In this document: positions 1 through 7,524 of the stretch, one piece after another | How positions within the stretch are numbered: the stretch's first letter is position 1 | Layout: each line of letters begins with the position of its first letter | From: Alkaliphilus sp. B6464 | GTDB lineage: Bacteria; Bacillota; Clostridia; Peptostreptococcales; Natronincolaceae | Assembly (NCBI RefSeq): GCF_018141165.1 | Contig: NZ_CP058557.1 | Span: 1,550,001-1,614,000 of the forward strand | Reading direction: 5' to 3' | Length of the DNA stretch: 64,000 nucleotides | Translations under genes and position numbers: made by a program | The notes under the pieces: model-generated | Databases searched by the model: none | What the model was told of the DNA's origin: nothing | Seen by the model: the letters and a program-made list of their open reading frames with translations, nothing else

Positions 1-2
1 AA

Positions 3-338
3 TTTGAAGGAGAAGGAAAGAGCGCAATAATGGGGGCATTAGCAAGTAGCAAGGATGTTAAACACGTTGTAGTAGTAGATGAAGACGTTGATATTTATAA
101 TCATGATGATATAGAATGGGCAATTGCGACTAGGGTACAGGGGTCCAAAGATATGGTTATAGTTCCTGGTGCATTAGGGTCTGGCCTTGAACCATCTCAT
201 GTTGTAAGAGGAGTAACAGATAAAGTAGGAATAGATGCTACTAAGCCTTTAGGGGAGGCTGGTAAAGGTTTTAAGAGGGCAATAATCCCTGGATATGGAA
301 AGATAGATATTGAAAAGTATTTTCCAGGGTTAGGCTAA
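3..338 (+). CDS. UbiD-family decarboxylase, C-terminal part (cut by window start)
   Basis: The reading frame is open from the first bases, so this is the last 111 residues of a longer protein (UbiD proteins are about 450-490 residues). The stretch VVVVDEDVDIYNHDDIEWAI, then the ATR and a PG-x-x-GSGLEPS block, then KVGIDAT, is the C-terminal signature of the UbiD family, which uses prenylated FMN to decarboxylate (hetero)aromatic acids. It lies 71 bp upstream of microcompartment shell genes on the same strand. In that context a purine-derived imidazole carboxylate is an attractive substrate, but this is inference. The prFMN-binding region and the first catalytic residues lie outside the window. 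Family assignment is firm, substrate is not. Confidence 0.85.
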   Translation, partial: FEGEGKSAIMGALASSKDVKHVVVVDEDVDIYNHDDIEWAIATRVQGSKDMVIVPGALGSGLEPSHVVRGVTDKVGIDATKPLGEAGKGFKRAIIPGYGKIDIEKYFPGLG

Positions 339-409
339 CATTGAGTCTGGATTGAGTATTAGCAGTGTTAGTTATAGGATGAAAATTTAGGCAAAGGTGG
401 TAGTTAATT

Positions 410-676
410 ATGAAGCAAGCCTTAGGAATGATTGAGACGAGGAGCTTGGTGGCCGCCATTCAGGCAGCAGATACAATGGCAAAGTCAGCAGATGTTAAAA
501 TAGTGGATTTAAATTATGTAGGCTCTGGAATAATTTCCGTAATAGTTTCTGGAGAAGTAGCTGCGGTTCAGGCCGCTGTAGCTAATGGTCGAGAAACAGC
601 AGAAGAATTGGCCGAAATCATATCCACAAATGTAATACCAAGACCCCATGAGGAAGTTGGCAAAATACTAGATTAG
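410..676 (+). CDS. BMC-H microcompartment shell protein (PduA/EutM type), copy 1
   Basis: An 88-residue single BMC domain. It has the N-terminal [19 protein letters not shown], the central pore-loop strand around VGSGIISVIVSGEV, and the C-terminal VIPRPHEEV signature. Such proteins form cyclic hexamers that tile the flat facets of bacterial microcompartments; the small pore at the six-fold axis passes metabolites. The start ATG has a GGTGG-type ribosome site. It is the first of three BMC-H genes in one operon with a BMC-P vertex gene. The pore loop (YVGSG) differs from those of the other two copies, so the facets probably contain mixed pores. Confidence 0.96.
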   Translation: MKQALGMIETRSLVAAIQAADTMAKSADVKIVDLNYVGSGIISVIVSGEVAAVQAAVANGRETAEELAEIISTNVIPRPHEEVGKILD

Positions 677-698
677 ATCAATAGGGGTGGTGAAAAAC

Positions 699-1019
699 TT
701 GGCAAATCTATTAACTAGAAAGGTTATGGACAATATAGCAAGGCAATATAGAAAGGACAATGCTACTAATAGCTCTAGTTCTATTGGGCAGGAGAGCAAT
801 GGGAATATAGATTCTAGGGAAGAAGCCTTGATCCTAAGTTTAATAAATAACAGTTCAATTAATCCAAATAGCAATAATATTAGATACCAAAAACCACAAG
901 AAATAAAAAAAATACAGCTAGAGAATTTAATAGAATATAGTAATCAGTCAGCAGAAAAAGCCACAAAATCTTCTTTTGCTATTACTCTAGAAGAGTTAGC
1001 AAATAAACAAAGTAAGTGA
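699..1019 (+). CDS. Small BMC-operon protein with a possible encapsulation helix
   Basis: No family was recognised. The frame is open from a GTG at 687, but a GGGGTGGTG ribosome site sits just before the TTG at 699, so translation probably begins there (106 residues). The N-terminus LANLLTRKVMDNIARQY has hydrophobic residues spaced i, i+3, i+4, as in the short amphipathic helices that target cargo to BMC shells. The middle is low-complexity (Ser/Asn-rich), and a second short helical segment (ITLEELANK) ends the protein. It sits between two shell genes. A linker or cargo adaptor for the compartment is plausible; this is inference from helix pattern and position only. Confidence 0.65.
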   Translation: MANLLTRKVMDNIARQYRKDNATNSSSSIGQESNGNIDSREEALILSLINNSSINPNSNNIRYQKPQEIKKIQLENLIEYSNQSAEKATKSSFAITLEELANKQSK

Positions 1020-1041
1020 TATGAAAATAGGAGGTGGACTT

Positions 1042-1479
1042 GTGAGGGCAGCCTTAGGATTAATAGAGGCAGTAGGCTTAACAGCTGCTATTACAGCCTT
1101 AGACGCAGCTAGTAAGGCGGCGGATATAAAGCTAGTTGGCTATGAGAAAGTTATTGGTGCTGGTAAGGCAGTTAGCGTAACTATACAAATAGCTGGAGAA
1201 GTAGCAGCAGTGCAGGCAAGTGTAGATGCAGGTGTGGCAGCAGCAAACCGTATAGGTAGAGTTTTATCTTACCATGTTATACCACGCCCACATGAAGAGG
1301 TAGATTTATTAATTAAAGGCTTTGAAAAAAATTTAAAGTCGGATTTTAGTAAGAAAAATCTAGATAAAAATAATTCTAGCAAGGATGACTCTAAAAAATC
1401 TTCTGAGAAAGCAGAAGAAACAAAATCAAAAAATAAAGATAAAAATAAAGATGAAAAGACTAAAAAAGAGGAGGAATAA
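1042..1479 (+). CDS. BMC-H shell protein with long charged C-terminal tail, copy 2
   Basis: The BMC domain covers about residues 1-92 (RAALGLIEAVGL at the start, HVIPRPHEEV at the end). A tail of about 50 residues, almost entirely Lys, Glu, Asp, Ser and Asn, follows. The GTG at 1042 is the best start: an AGGAGGTGG ribosome site precedes it and it aligns with the beginning of the other BMC-H copies; an ATG 21 bases upstream has no such site. The pore segment (VIGAGKAVSVTIQIAGEV) is longer than in copies 1 and 3. BMC-H tails can carry binding or solubility functions; here the tail is intrinsically disordered by composition. Confidence 0.93.
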   Translation: MRAALGLIEAVGLTAAITALDAASKAADIKLVGYEKVIGAGKAVSVTIQIAGEVAAVQASVDAGVAAANRIGRVLSYHVIPRPHEEVDLLIKGFEKNLKSDFSKKNLDKNNSSKDDSKKSSEKAEETKSKNKDKNKDEKTKKEEE

Positions 1480-1482
1480 TCC

Positions 1483-1758
1483 ATGGGTCAGGCATTAGGA
1501 ATGATAGAAACTAAAGGTTTAGTAGGTGCGGTTGAAGCGGCAGATGCTATGGTAAAGGCGGCAAATGTTACTTTAGTAGGCTACGAGAAAATAGGATTTG
1601 GATTAGTAACAGTTATGGTAAGAGGAGATGTTGGTGCAGTAAAAGCTGCAACGGATGCAGGTGCTGAGGCAGCTAGAGCAGTTGGAGAGCTACATTCAGT
1701 ACACGTAATACCAAGACCACATTCAGAGGTTGAAAGGGTTCTATTAAAGGGAGAATAG
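1483..1758 (+). CDS. BMC-H microcompartment shell protein (PduA/EutM type), copy 3
   Basis: A 91-residue canonical single BMC domain with [19 protein letters not shown], the pore strand [15 protein letters not shown] and the C-terminal [13 protein letters not shown]. It begins three bases after the stop of the tailed BMC-H gene, with GAGGAGGA as ribosome site, so it is translated from the same message. Length and motifs match the abundant facet-forming hexamers of Pdu/Eut/Grm-type compartments. Of the three copies it is closest to the family consensus and may be the main facet component. Confidence 0.96.
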   Translation: MGQALGMIETKGLVGAVEAADAMVKAANVTLVGYEKIGFGLVTVMVRGDVGAVKAATDAGAEAARAVGELHSVHVIPRPHSEVERVLLKGE

Positions 1759-1790
1759 TATGAAAAGCTCCTTAAGGGAGGAGGCAAAGC

Positions 1791-2222
1791 ATGAACTCCT
1801 ATAATCAGACTAGAAAAATCATGGAAGAACTAGGTATGAAGGTAAACACTGTTTCTTCTACTCAAAATAGAAAAGTCTTTGTTGTTGTGTTAGAAGGAAC
1901 AGATTCTGAGTTTGATGAGCTAAAAAGATTGGGGGCAGTAGAGGTAGAAAATATGGATATTTTATCAAAACTTCCTAGCCTTTTAACTGATATAAAGAGA
2001 GAAAGCGACTTAGGCAAAAACATAAAGCTAGAGAGTAATTCTATATATACTAATTCAGTATGCAAGAGTCAATATATTAGCAGTAGTTCTGTAATTACGG
2101 AAAGAGACGTAGATAAATTGCCAGAGGAAACCAAGGAAATAGTATTGAGGGAAAGAGGAATAATCACTCCTTTAGCTAGAGATTTAGCAAAAAAGCGAGG
2201 GATTAAAGTAGTTAAGGGTTAA
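1791..2222 (+). CDS. BMC-associated protein with EutQ/EutT-like C-terminal motif
   Basis: A 143-residue protein with a good GGGAGGAGG ribosome site. Its last 50 residues (VITERDVDKLPEE, then GIITPLARDLAKKRGIKVV) resemble the short motif, usually ending ITPSARDYAKEKGI, found in EutQ-, EutT- and other microcompartment-associated proteins. The first 90 residues match nothing I recognise; they contain a strand-rich segment (KVFVVVLEGTD) and a helical part. The gene sits between the last BMC-H and the BMC-P gene, so a role in compartment assembly or as a small accessory is likely. No enzymatic function can be assigned. Confidence 0.7.
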   Translation: MNSYNQTRKIMEELGMKVNTVSSTQNRKVFVVVLEGTDSEFDELKRLGAVEVENMDILSKLPSLLTDIKRESDLGKNIKLESNSIYTNSVCKSQYISSSSVITERDVDKLPEETKEIVLRERGIITPLARDLAKKRGIKVVKG

Positions 2223-2255
2223 GGCCTAGGTCTGAGGCCCAAAGGAGATGGTAAT

Positions 2256-2558
2256 ATGCACATAGGCAGAGTAGTTGGAACAGTAGTAGCCACAAGAAAA
2301 GATGAAAGGTTAATAGGATGCAAATTAATGATTACACAGCCTCTTAATGTGGAGGAAAAACCTATAGGAGAAGCTTTAATTACAGTAGACACTGTAGGCG
2401 CTGGCATTGGAGAGCTTGTAATCTATACTGTAGGTACGGCGGCTAGATATGCGGCGGATAAATTGCAATCTCCTATTGATGCGTCTATTGTAGGGATTAT
2501 TGATAATATTGATATTTATAAGGAGCTTATATCCTCCGACCATGAAAACATGAAATAA
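2256..2558 (+). CDS. BMC-P vertex protein (EutN/CcmL type)
   Basis: A 100-residue EutN/CcmL-family protein. It starts MHIGRVVGTVVATRKDERLIGCKLM, has the central DTVGAGIGELV loop, and ends with PIDASIVGIIDNIDI, all typical of the pentamers that cap the vertices of microcompartments. The GGAGATGG sequence precedes the ATG. With the BMC-H genes it provides the minimal shell set; no BMC-T (tandem-domain trimer) gene is visible in this window, but the locus continues upstream out of view. Confidence 0.96.
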   Translation: MHIGRVVGTVVATRKDERLIGCKLMITQPLNVEEKPIGEALITVDTVGAGIGELVIYTVGTAARYAADKLQSPIDASIVGIIDNIDIYKELISSDHENMK

Positions 2559-2633
2559 AAAATTTAAATGTAAGATGGACTATTTAACAGTTTAAAATTA
2601 TTTATGGATGATACAGGAAAGGAGGAATTATTA

Positions 2634-4445
2634 TTGAATGCATTAACAATAAAGCAGGCTATGGAATATAGACAGTTGGTTGATGTATTAATGTCGGATC
2701 AGCATTTTGCTGACATTGTTTTAACTGGTGGCCATGTAATTAATGTTCTAACCCGAGAAATATATAGTGCAGATATTGCAATTAAGGGAAAATATATTTT
2801 ACTAGTGGGAGAGAGTAATAGTCTAATAGGCTCTAAAACAATAGTAGTAGATGTGGCTGATAGATTTTTGGCTCCAGGTTTTATTGACTCTCATATGCAT
2901 TTTGAAAGCAGTATGTTAACTATTACAGAGTTTTCAAGGCTTTCTATACCTTCAGGTACCACTACGTTAGTAGCGGATCCTCACGAAATAGGAAACGCCT
3001 TAGGTCCTATTGGCATGAAGGCAATGGCTATTGAAGCTACTACTGTGCCTAATCATGTACATTTAGTCGTTCCAGCTCTTACCCCAGATTGCCCAGGACT
3101 AGAAACTGCCGGCTATGATGTTAATTCAAAGGACATGGAAGAAATTTTAAACTATCCGAATGTAATAGGTATTGGAGAACTTCAAGGATTTAGTAATGCG
3201 AAGCATGTATACAATCATACTCCAGAAATTATTACAGATTTAATAGCTTCTACTATATATGCTAAAAGCATGGGTAAGGTAATCGATGGCAATGCTCCAG
3301 AACTATTTGGTTCAGAACTGGCAGCTCATATAATAGCTACTGGTGGAAAGTGCTCCTGTCATGAAACTACTACTAAAGAAGAGTGCGTAGAAAAGCTTCG
3401 CCAAGGAGTTTATGTGTTTATGAGAGAAGGTTCCACACAGAGAAATATGGCAGAGTGTATTAGGGCAGTTACAGAAGAAGGATTTGACTCTAGAAGATGT
3501 ATATTAGCTACAGATGATATGGTAGCTGAGGATTTAGAAAAACTGGGCCATATGAACGAAATAGTAAAGCGTACAATAGCTGAAGGTGTAGATCCTGTTG
3601 AAGCAATACAAATGGTTACCATTAATCCTGCAACATATTTTGGACTAGAGGATGTGGGTGTACTATCACCAGGGAAGTTAGCAGATATAGCTATCATTAG
3701 TGATCTAAGAGAAATGAAGGTGGAAGCTGTTCTCTTAGAAGGAAAACTGGTGGCATCTAAGGGTAAGTTGTTAATAGATATGCCTAAATATACATATCCA
3801 GAGGAAGTAAAGTGCTCTGTAAAGCGATTACCTATAGATGAAGAAGACTTAAAAATATATGCGGATGGAAGAGAAGTAGATGTTAGATGTATTGAACTAA
3901 TTCCCGACCAGAATCTATCAGGAAGTTTAGAGGCAAAGGTAAGAGTTCAGAGTGGCGTGGCACTACCAGACATAGATAATGATGTACTTCAAATTGTTTG
4001 TGTAGAACGCTATGGTAGAAATGGGAATACAGGTAAGGCATTTGTTAAGGGCTTTGGATTAAAGCATGGAGCCTTTGCAGAAAGCGTTGCCCACGACACC
4101 CACAATATTATAGCTGTAGGAACAAACTTAAAGGATATGACAGAGGCTATTAATCATGTGATTAGGATGAATGGCGGTATTGCTGTAGCAAAAGGGGGAA
4201 AAATAATAGAAGAGTTAAGACTGCCAGTTGGTGGACTTATAACAGATGAGTTAACCGGTCCCGAGGTTAGTAGAAGAATTTCTAATCTTGAAATGGTAGT
4301 TAAAGAACAATTAGGCTGCAAGGTCCATGCGCCTTTTATGCACCTATCTTTCTTAGCTCTATCTACTAGTCCAAAATGGAAGATCACTGATATGGGTTTA
4401 ATAGATGTTAATAACTTTAAAGTTCTACCTCCATTAATAAAATAG
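2634..4445 (+). CDS. Divergent adenine-deaminase-like amidohydrolase of the BMC locus
   Basis: An AdeC-family metal hydrolase of 603 residues when started at the TTG at 2634, which follows an AAAGGAGG ribosome site (an in-frame ATG at 2604 lacks one). The HxH metal motif is present (SHMHFESS, about residues 86-93), as are ADPHEIGN, the SCHETT block and the DD pair near ATDDMVAED. However, where the canonical paralogue at 11.2-12.9 kb has DGHGP, this one has DGNAP (Asn about residue 220), and the ADDKHPED block is changed. Loss of a likely metal or substrate His suggests altered chemistry. Deamination of a purine-derived ring such as 4-aminoimidazole is possible; adenine cannot be excluded. 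Confidence 0.82.
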   Translation: MNALTIKQAMEYRQLVDVLMSDQHFADIVLTGGHVINVLTREIYSADIAIKGKYILLVGESNSLIGSKTIVVDVADRFLAPGFIDSHMHFESSMLTITEFSRLSIPSGTTTLVADPHEIGNALGPIGMKAMAIEATTVPNHVHLVVPALTPDCPGLETAGYDVNSKDMEEILNYPNVIGIGELQGFSNAKHVYNHTPEIITDLIASTIYAKSMGKVIDGNAPELFGSELAAHIIATGGKCSCHETTTKEECVEKLRQGVYVFMREGSTQRNMAECIRAVTEEGFDSRRCILATDDMVAEDLEKLGHMNEIVKRTIAEGVDPVEAIQMVTINPATYFGLEDVGVLSPGKLADIAIISDLREMKVEAVLLEGKLVASKGKLLIDMPKYTYPEEVKCSVKRLPIDEEDLKIYADGREVDVRCIELIPDQNLSGSLEAKVRVQSGVALPDIDNDVLQIVCVERYGRNGNTGKAFVKGFGLKHGAFAESVAHDTHNIIAVGTNLKDMTEAINHVIRMNGGIAVAKGGKIIEELRLPVGGLITDELTGPEVSRRISNLEMVVKEQLGCKVHAPFMHLSFLALSTSPKWKITDMGLIDVNNFKVLPPLIK

Positions 4446-4507
4446 ATGAATTAAGGTAGAAAAATAAAGACAAAGGAGATAATATAGTTGGCTTGACAGG
4501 TAGAAAA

Positions 4508-4523
4508 GTGGAAGGTCTTCCAC
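4508..4523 (+). promoter_or_regulatory. Small perfect hairpin in the permease leader
   Basis: GTGGAAG and CTTCCAC flank two bases, forming a 7-bp hairpin 40 bases upstream of the permease start, within a 117-bp spacer that also has GGGGC/ATATGCC complementary pieces. There is no T-run, so it is not an ordinary terminator. A guanine-riboswitch core was looked for and not found. Function unknown. Confidence 0.35.
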
Positions 4524-4562
4524 AGATATAAGGGGCTATATGCCTAAAAAGGGGGCTTAAAA

Positions 4563-5915
4563 ATGAGTGTGAAAATGAGTAAAGACACTGGTTTTTTGGA
4601 AAGGACCTTTAAGTTAAATGAACACAAAACCAATGTAAAAACAGAAATTATTGCAGGTATTACAACATTTATGACTATGGCTTATATTCTAATTGTAAAT
4701 CCATTAATTTTACATGATGCGGGAATGGATTTTGGAGCGGTATTTACTGCAACAGCATTAGCTTCTGTAGTAGCTACATTAATAATGGCTTTCTATGCAA
4801 ATCTTCCATTCGCTCTAGCACCTGGTATGGGGCTAAATGCATACTTTGCCTATACTGTGGTATTAGGAATGGGATATCCCTGGGAATTTGCTCTAACAGC
4901 TGTATTACTTGAAGGCTTAATATTTATACTTCTTTCATTTTTTAATGTAAGAGAAGCCATAATCGATAGTATACCTATTAATTTAAAACATGCAGTTTCT
5001 GTAGGTATTGGATTATTTATTGCTTTTATCGGTCTTGCAAATGCAGGAATTGTTGATTCTGCTAAGTTTATAACTCCAGAAGGTAAGTTGGATGGACTAA
5101 TCGTAGGTCTTGGTGACTTAACACAAGCAGCTCCACTATTGGCTATTATCGGTATTGTTATTACTGGATTATTGTTAGCAAAAGGAGTTAAAGGTGCATT
5201 ACTTCTTGGTATTTTAATTACTACAGTAATTGGAATTCCTATGCGAGTAACATCATTACCAGAGCAAATGAAATTTGTAAGCTTACCACCTTCGCTATCA
5301 CCGATTTTCTTTAAGTTTGATTTTTCGCAAATATTCTCTCTAAATATGTTGATAGTTCTATTTTCATTCTTATTTGTAGATATATTCGATACTATTGGAA
5401 CCTTAGTAGGCGTATCTTCTAAGGCAGATATGTTAGATAAAGACGGCAAGGTTCCAAATGCAAAGCAAGCTTTATTTGCAGACGCTGTAGGTACAACAGT
5501 AGGTGCCTGTCTAGGAACAAGTACAGTAACAACCTATGTTGAAAGTGCTGCAGGGGTTGCTGAAGGTGGAAGAACAGGATTAACTGCTCTATCAGCAGCA
5601 GGAATGTTTGCACTATCACTATTACTTTCACCATTATTTATTATGATTCCAAGTGCAGCTACAGCTCCGGCCTTAGTAATAGTAGGATTATTTATGATGT
5701 CTCCTATTAAAAAGATAGATTTAGATGATTTTACAGAAGCAATTCCAGCATTCTTAACTATTGTAATGATGCCTCTAGCATACAGTATAGCAGAAGGTAT
5801 AGTATTTGGTATGGTTTCCTATGTGGCGCTTAAGGTTTTAACTGGTAAAGGAAACAAAGTTTCTCCTGTTATGTATGTGTTAGCTCTATTATTTATACTT
5901 AAGTTTATAATCTAA
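4563..5915 (+). CDS. NCS2/AzgA-type purine (hypoxanthine/guanine/adenine) permease
   Basis: A 450-residue integral membrane protein with about 12 hydrophobic segments. The segments TEIIAGITTFMTMAYILIV, GMGLNAYFAYTVV and the GTSTVTTYVESAAGVAEGGR motif are hallmarks of the AzgA/PbuG branch of the nucleobase-cation symporters, which import hypoxanthine, guanine or adenine. An AAAAAGGGGG ribosome site precedes the ATG. The position between a BMC-linked deaminase and a purine-type amidohydrolase supports purine uptake as the entry step. Which base is preferred cannot be read from the sequence. Confidence 0.93.
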   Translation: MSVKMSKDTGFLERTFKLNEHKTNVKTEIIAGITTFMTMAYILIVNPLILHDAGMDFGAVFTATALASVVATLIMAFYANLPFALAPGMGLNAYFAYTVVLGMGYPWEFALTAVLLEGLIFILLSFFNVREAIIDSIPINLKHAVSVGIGLFIAFIGLANAGIVDSAKFITPEGKLDGLIVGLGDLTQAAPLLAIIGIVITGLLLAKGVKGALLLGILITTVIGIPMRVTSLPEQMKFVSLPPSLSPIFFKFDFSQIFSLNMLIVLFSFLFVDIFDTIGTLVGVSSKADMLDKDGKVPNAKQALFADAVGTTVGACLGTSTVTTYVESAAGVAEGGRTGLTALSAAGMFALSLLLSPLFIMIPSAATAPALVIVGLFMMSPIKKIDLDDFTEAIPAFLTIVMMPLAYSIAEGIVFGMVSYVALKVLTGKGNKVSPVMYVLALLFILKFII

Positions 5916-5921
5916 TAAAAC

Positions 5922-5956
5922 TAGTTATTCGCCCTCTAAACGAGGGCGGATAACTA
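5922..5956. repeat. 15-bp inverted repeat after the permease gene
   Basis: TAGTTATTCGCCCTC and GAGGGCGGATAACTA form a 15-bp hairpin (one G-T pair) with a TAAAC loop directly after the permease stop. No T-run follows on the + strand, so it is either a message 3'-end stabiliser or an atypical terminator. Confidence 0.6.
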
Positions 5957-6083
5957 CAATAAACTGAGAAAAGTGTATAACATTATTTTCTTTTATGCAA
6001 TTTTCTTAGTTTATTAATAGGCAATATAGATTTTATTGGAATCCAACATTTACTATATACATTTATCAAAAAGGGGTGTAAAT

Positions 6084-7421
6084 ATGAGTAAATTGTTAAT
6101 TAAAAATGGTACTATCGTAACCATGAACAAGGGAAGAGAAATATTAAAGGGAGATATTTTAATTGAGGGGGATGAAATTAAAGAAGTAGGTGGTAGTCTA
6201 ACAATAGAAGCAGACCATACCATAGATGCCACAGGGAGGGTAGTAATACCAGGACTTATACAAAGTCATATACATCTTACACAAACCTTATATCGTGGTC
6301 AGGCTGACGATATGGAGCTAATGGATTGGCTTAAGAAAAGGGTATGGCCTCTAGAGGGCTCCCACACATCAGAGTCAAACCACATATCTGCAAAGCTTGG
6401 GATAGCAGAGCTAATTAAAGGTGGAAACACTTCAATAATAGATATGGAATCCGTACATCATACAGAAGCAGCAATAGAAGCCATATATGAAAGTGGAATA
6501 AGGGCTATTACGGGAAAATGCATGATGGACTATGGTGCAGGAGTACCAAAGGTGTTGATGGAAAGTATAGAGGATTCTATAAAAGTAAGTATTAGAATAC
6601 TTAAGAAGTGGCATGGCAAGGGAAACGGTAGAATACAATATGCCTTTGCACCAAGATTTGTAGTTTCCTGTACCGAGGAACTTTTAATAAAGGTTAGGGA
6701 TTTGGCAAAGGAATACAATGTTAGTGTACATACACATGCTTCAGAAAATAGAGGAGAAATAGAGATTGTTCAAAAAGATCGTGGAATGAGGAACATTGCT
6801 TATTTACATAAATTAGGTTTAACAGGTCCAAATCTTATTTTAGCCCACTGCATATGGTTAGATGATGAAGAAATGAAAATATTAGCTGAAACTGGAACCC
6901 ATATAGTCCATTGTCCGAATTCTAATATGAAGTTGGCATCGGGAATTGCTAAAGTTCCAGAGCTTATGGAAATGGGAGCAAATGTTGCAATTGGAATAGA
7001 TGGTGCACCTTGTAACAATAATTTAGACATGTTTAAAGAAATGAGTTCTGCTGCTCTTATCCAAAAAGCCAGACTATTAAGCCCTACAGTAATGCCTGCA
7101 AACAAGGTATTTGAAATGGCTACGCTAAATGGTGCTAAAGCATTGGGTATGGAAGATAAAGTAGGGAGCTTAGAAGCTGGTAAAAAAGCTGACCTTGCTA
7201 TAGTTAATCTAGATAATTTACATTCAACACCAAGTGTGGAAGTAGATATCATTTCTCAGCTTGTATACTCTGCTAAGACGTCGGACGTAGAAACTACTAT
7301 TATTGACGGTAAGGTTGTGATGGAAAATAGAAAATTAGTAACTTTAGATGAAAAATATATAAAGGCAGAAGCAAATAGACTTATTAAACAGCAAATTGAT
7401 TTAGCTAGAGTCAAAAAGTAA
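6084..7421 (+). CDS. Amidohydrolase of the guanine/SAH deaminase (ATZ/TRZ) group
   Basis: A 445-residue metal-dependent hydrolase. The ATG at 6084 has an AAAAGGGGTG site and aligns with family starts; an in-frame ATG 48 bases upstream has none. Motifs visible: SHIHLTQTLYRGQADD (metal HxH), a THASE block (third metal His), HCIWLDDEEM (fourth His), HCPNSNMKL and the IDGAPCNNNLDMF block carrying the metal Asp. These mark the cytosine-deaminase-like subfamily that contains guanine deaminase, 8-oxoguanine deaminase and SAH/MTA deaminases. Between a purine permease and a xanthine-dehydrogenase-like operon, guanine to xanthine (or a related purine ring step) is the likely reaction. Confidence 0.85.
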   Translation: MSKLLIKNGTIVTMNKGREILKGDILIEGDEIKEVGGSLTIEADHTIDATGRVVIPGLIQSHIHLTQTLYRGQADDMELMDWLKKRVWPLEGSHTSESNHISAKLGIAELIKGGNTSIIDMESVHHTEAAIEAIYESGIRAITGKCMMDYGAGVPKVLMESIEDSIKVSIRILKKWHGKGNGRIQYAFAPRFVVSCTEELLIKVRDLAKEYNVSVHTHASENRGEIEIVQKDRGMRNIAYLHKLGLTGPNLILAHCIWLDDEEMKILAETGTHIVHCPNSNMKLASGIAKVPELMEMGANVAIGIDGAPCNNNLDMFKEMSSAALIQKARLLSPTVMPANKVFEMATLNGAKALGMEDKVGSLEAGKKADLAIVNLDNLHSTPSVEVDIISQLVYSAKTSDVETTIIDGKVVMENRKLVTLDEKYIKAEANRLIKQQIDLARVKK

Positions 7422-7423
7422 AT

Positions 7424-7446
7424 AAGGAGGGAAACCTCCTTTTTTG
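7424..7446 (+). terminator. Rho-independent terminator after the amidohydrolase
   Basis: AAGGAGG, a GAAA loop, CCTCCTT and a T-run form a compact terminator four bases after the amidohydrolase stop codon. It separates this gene from the molybdenum hydroxylase operon. Confidence 0.85.
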
Positions 7447-7524
7447 CTAATTATATATCTGAGTTAGTATAAAAAATTAAAATACAAGTTCATCTGGAGT
7501 ATCTGGATAAAGGGGGAGAAGAAA

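Noticed and set aside
4493-4498. TTGACA as a -35 box before the permease gene
   Set aside because: No -10-like sequence lies 16-19 bases downstream; the nearest TATAAG is 28 bases away.
4446-4562. Guanine/adenine riboswitch before the permease
   Set aside because: The conserved purine-riboswitch core and its loop-loop sequences are not present.
4850-5449. A 199-codon open frame on the - strand inside the permease gene
   Set aside because: It lies entirely opposite the NCS2 permease, whose family motifs are clear; no ribosome site and no recognisable protein.
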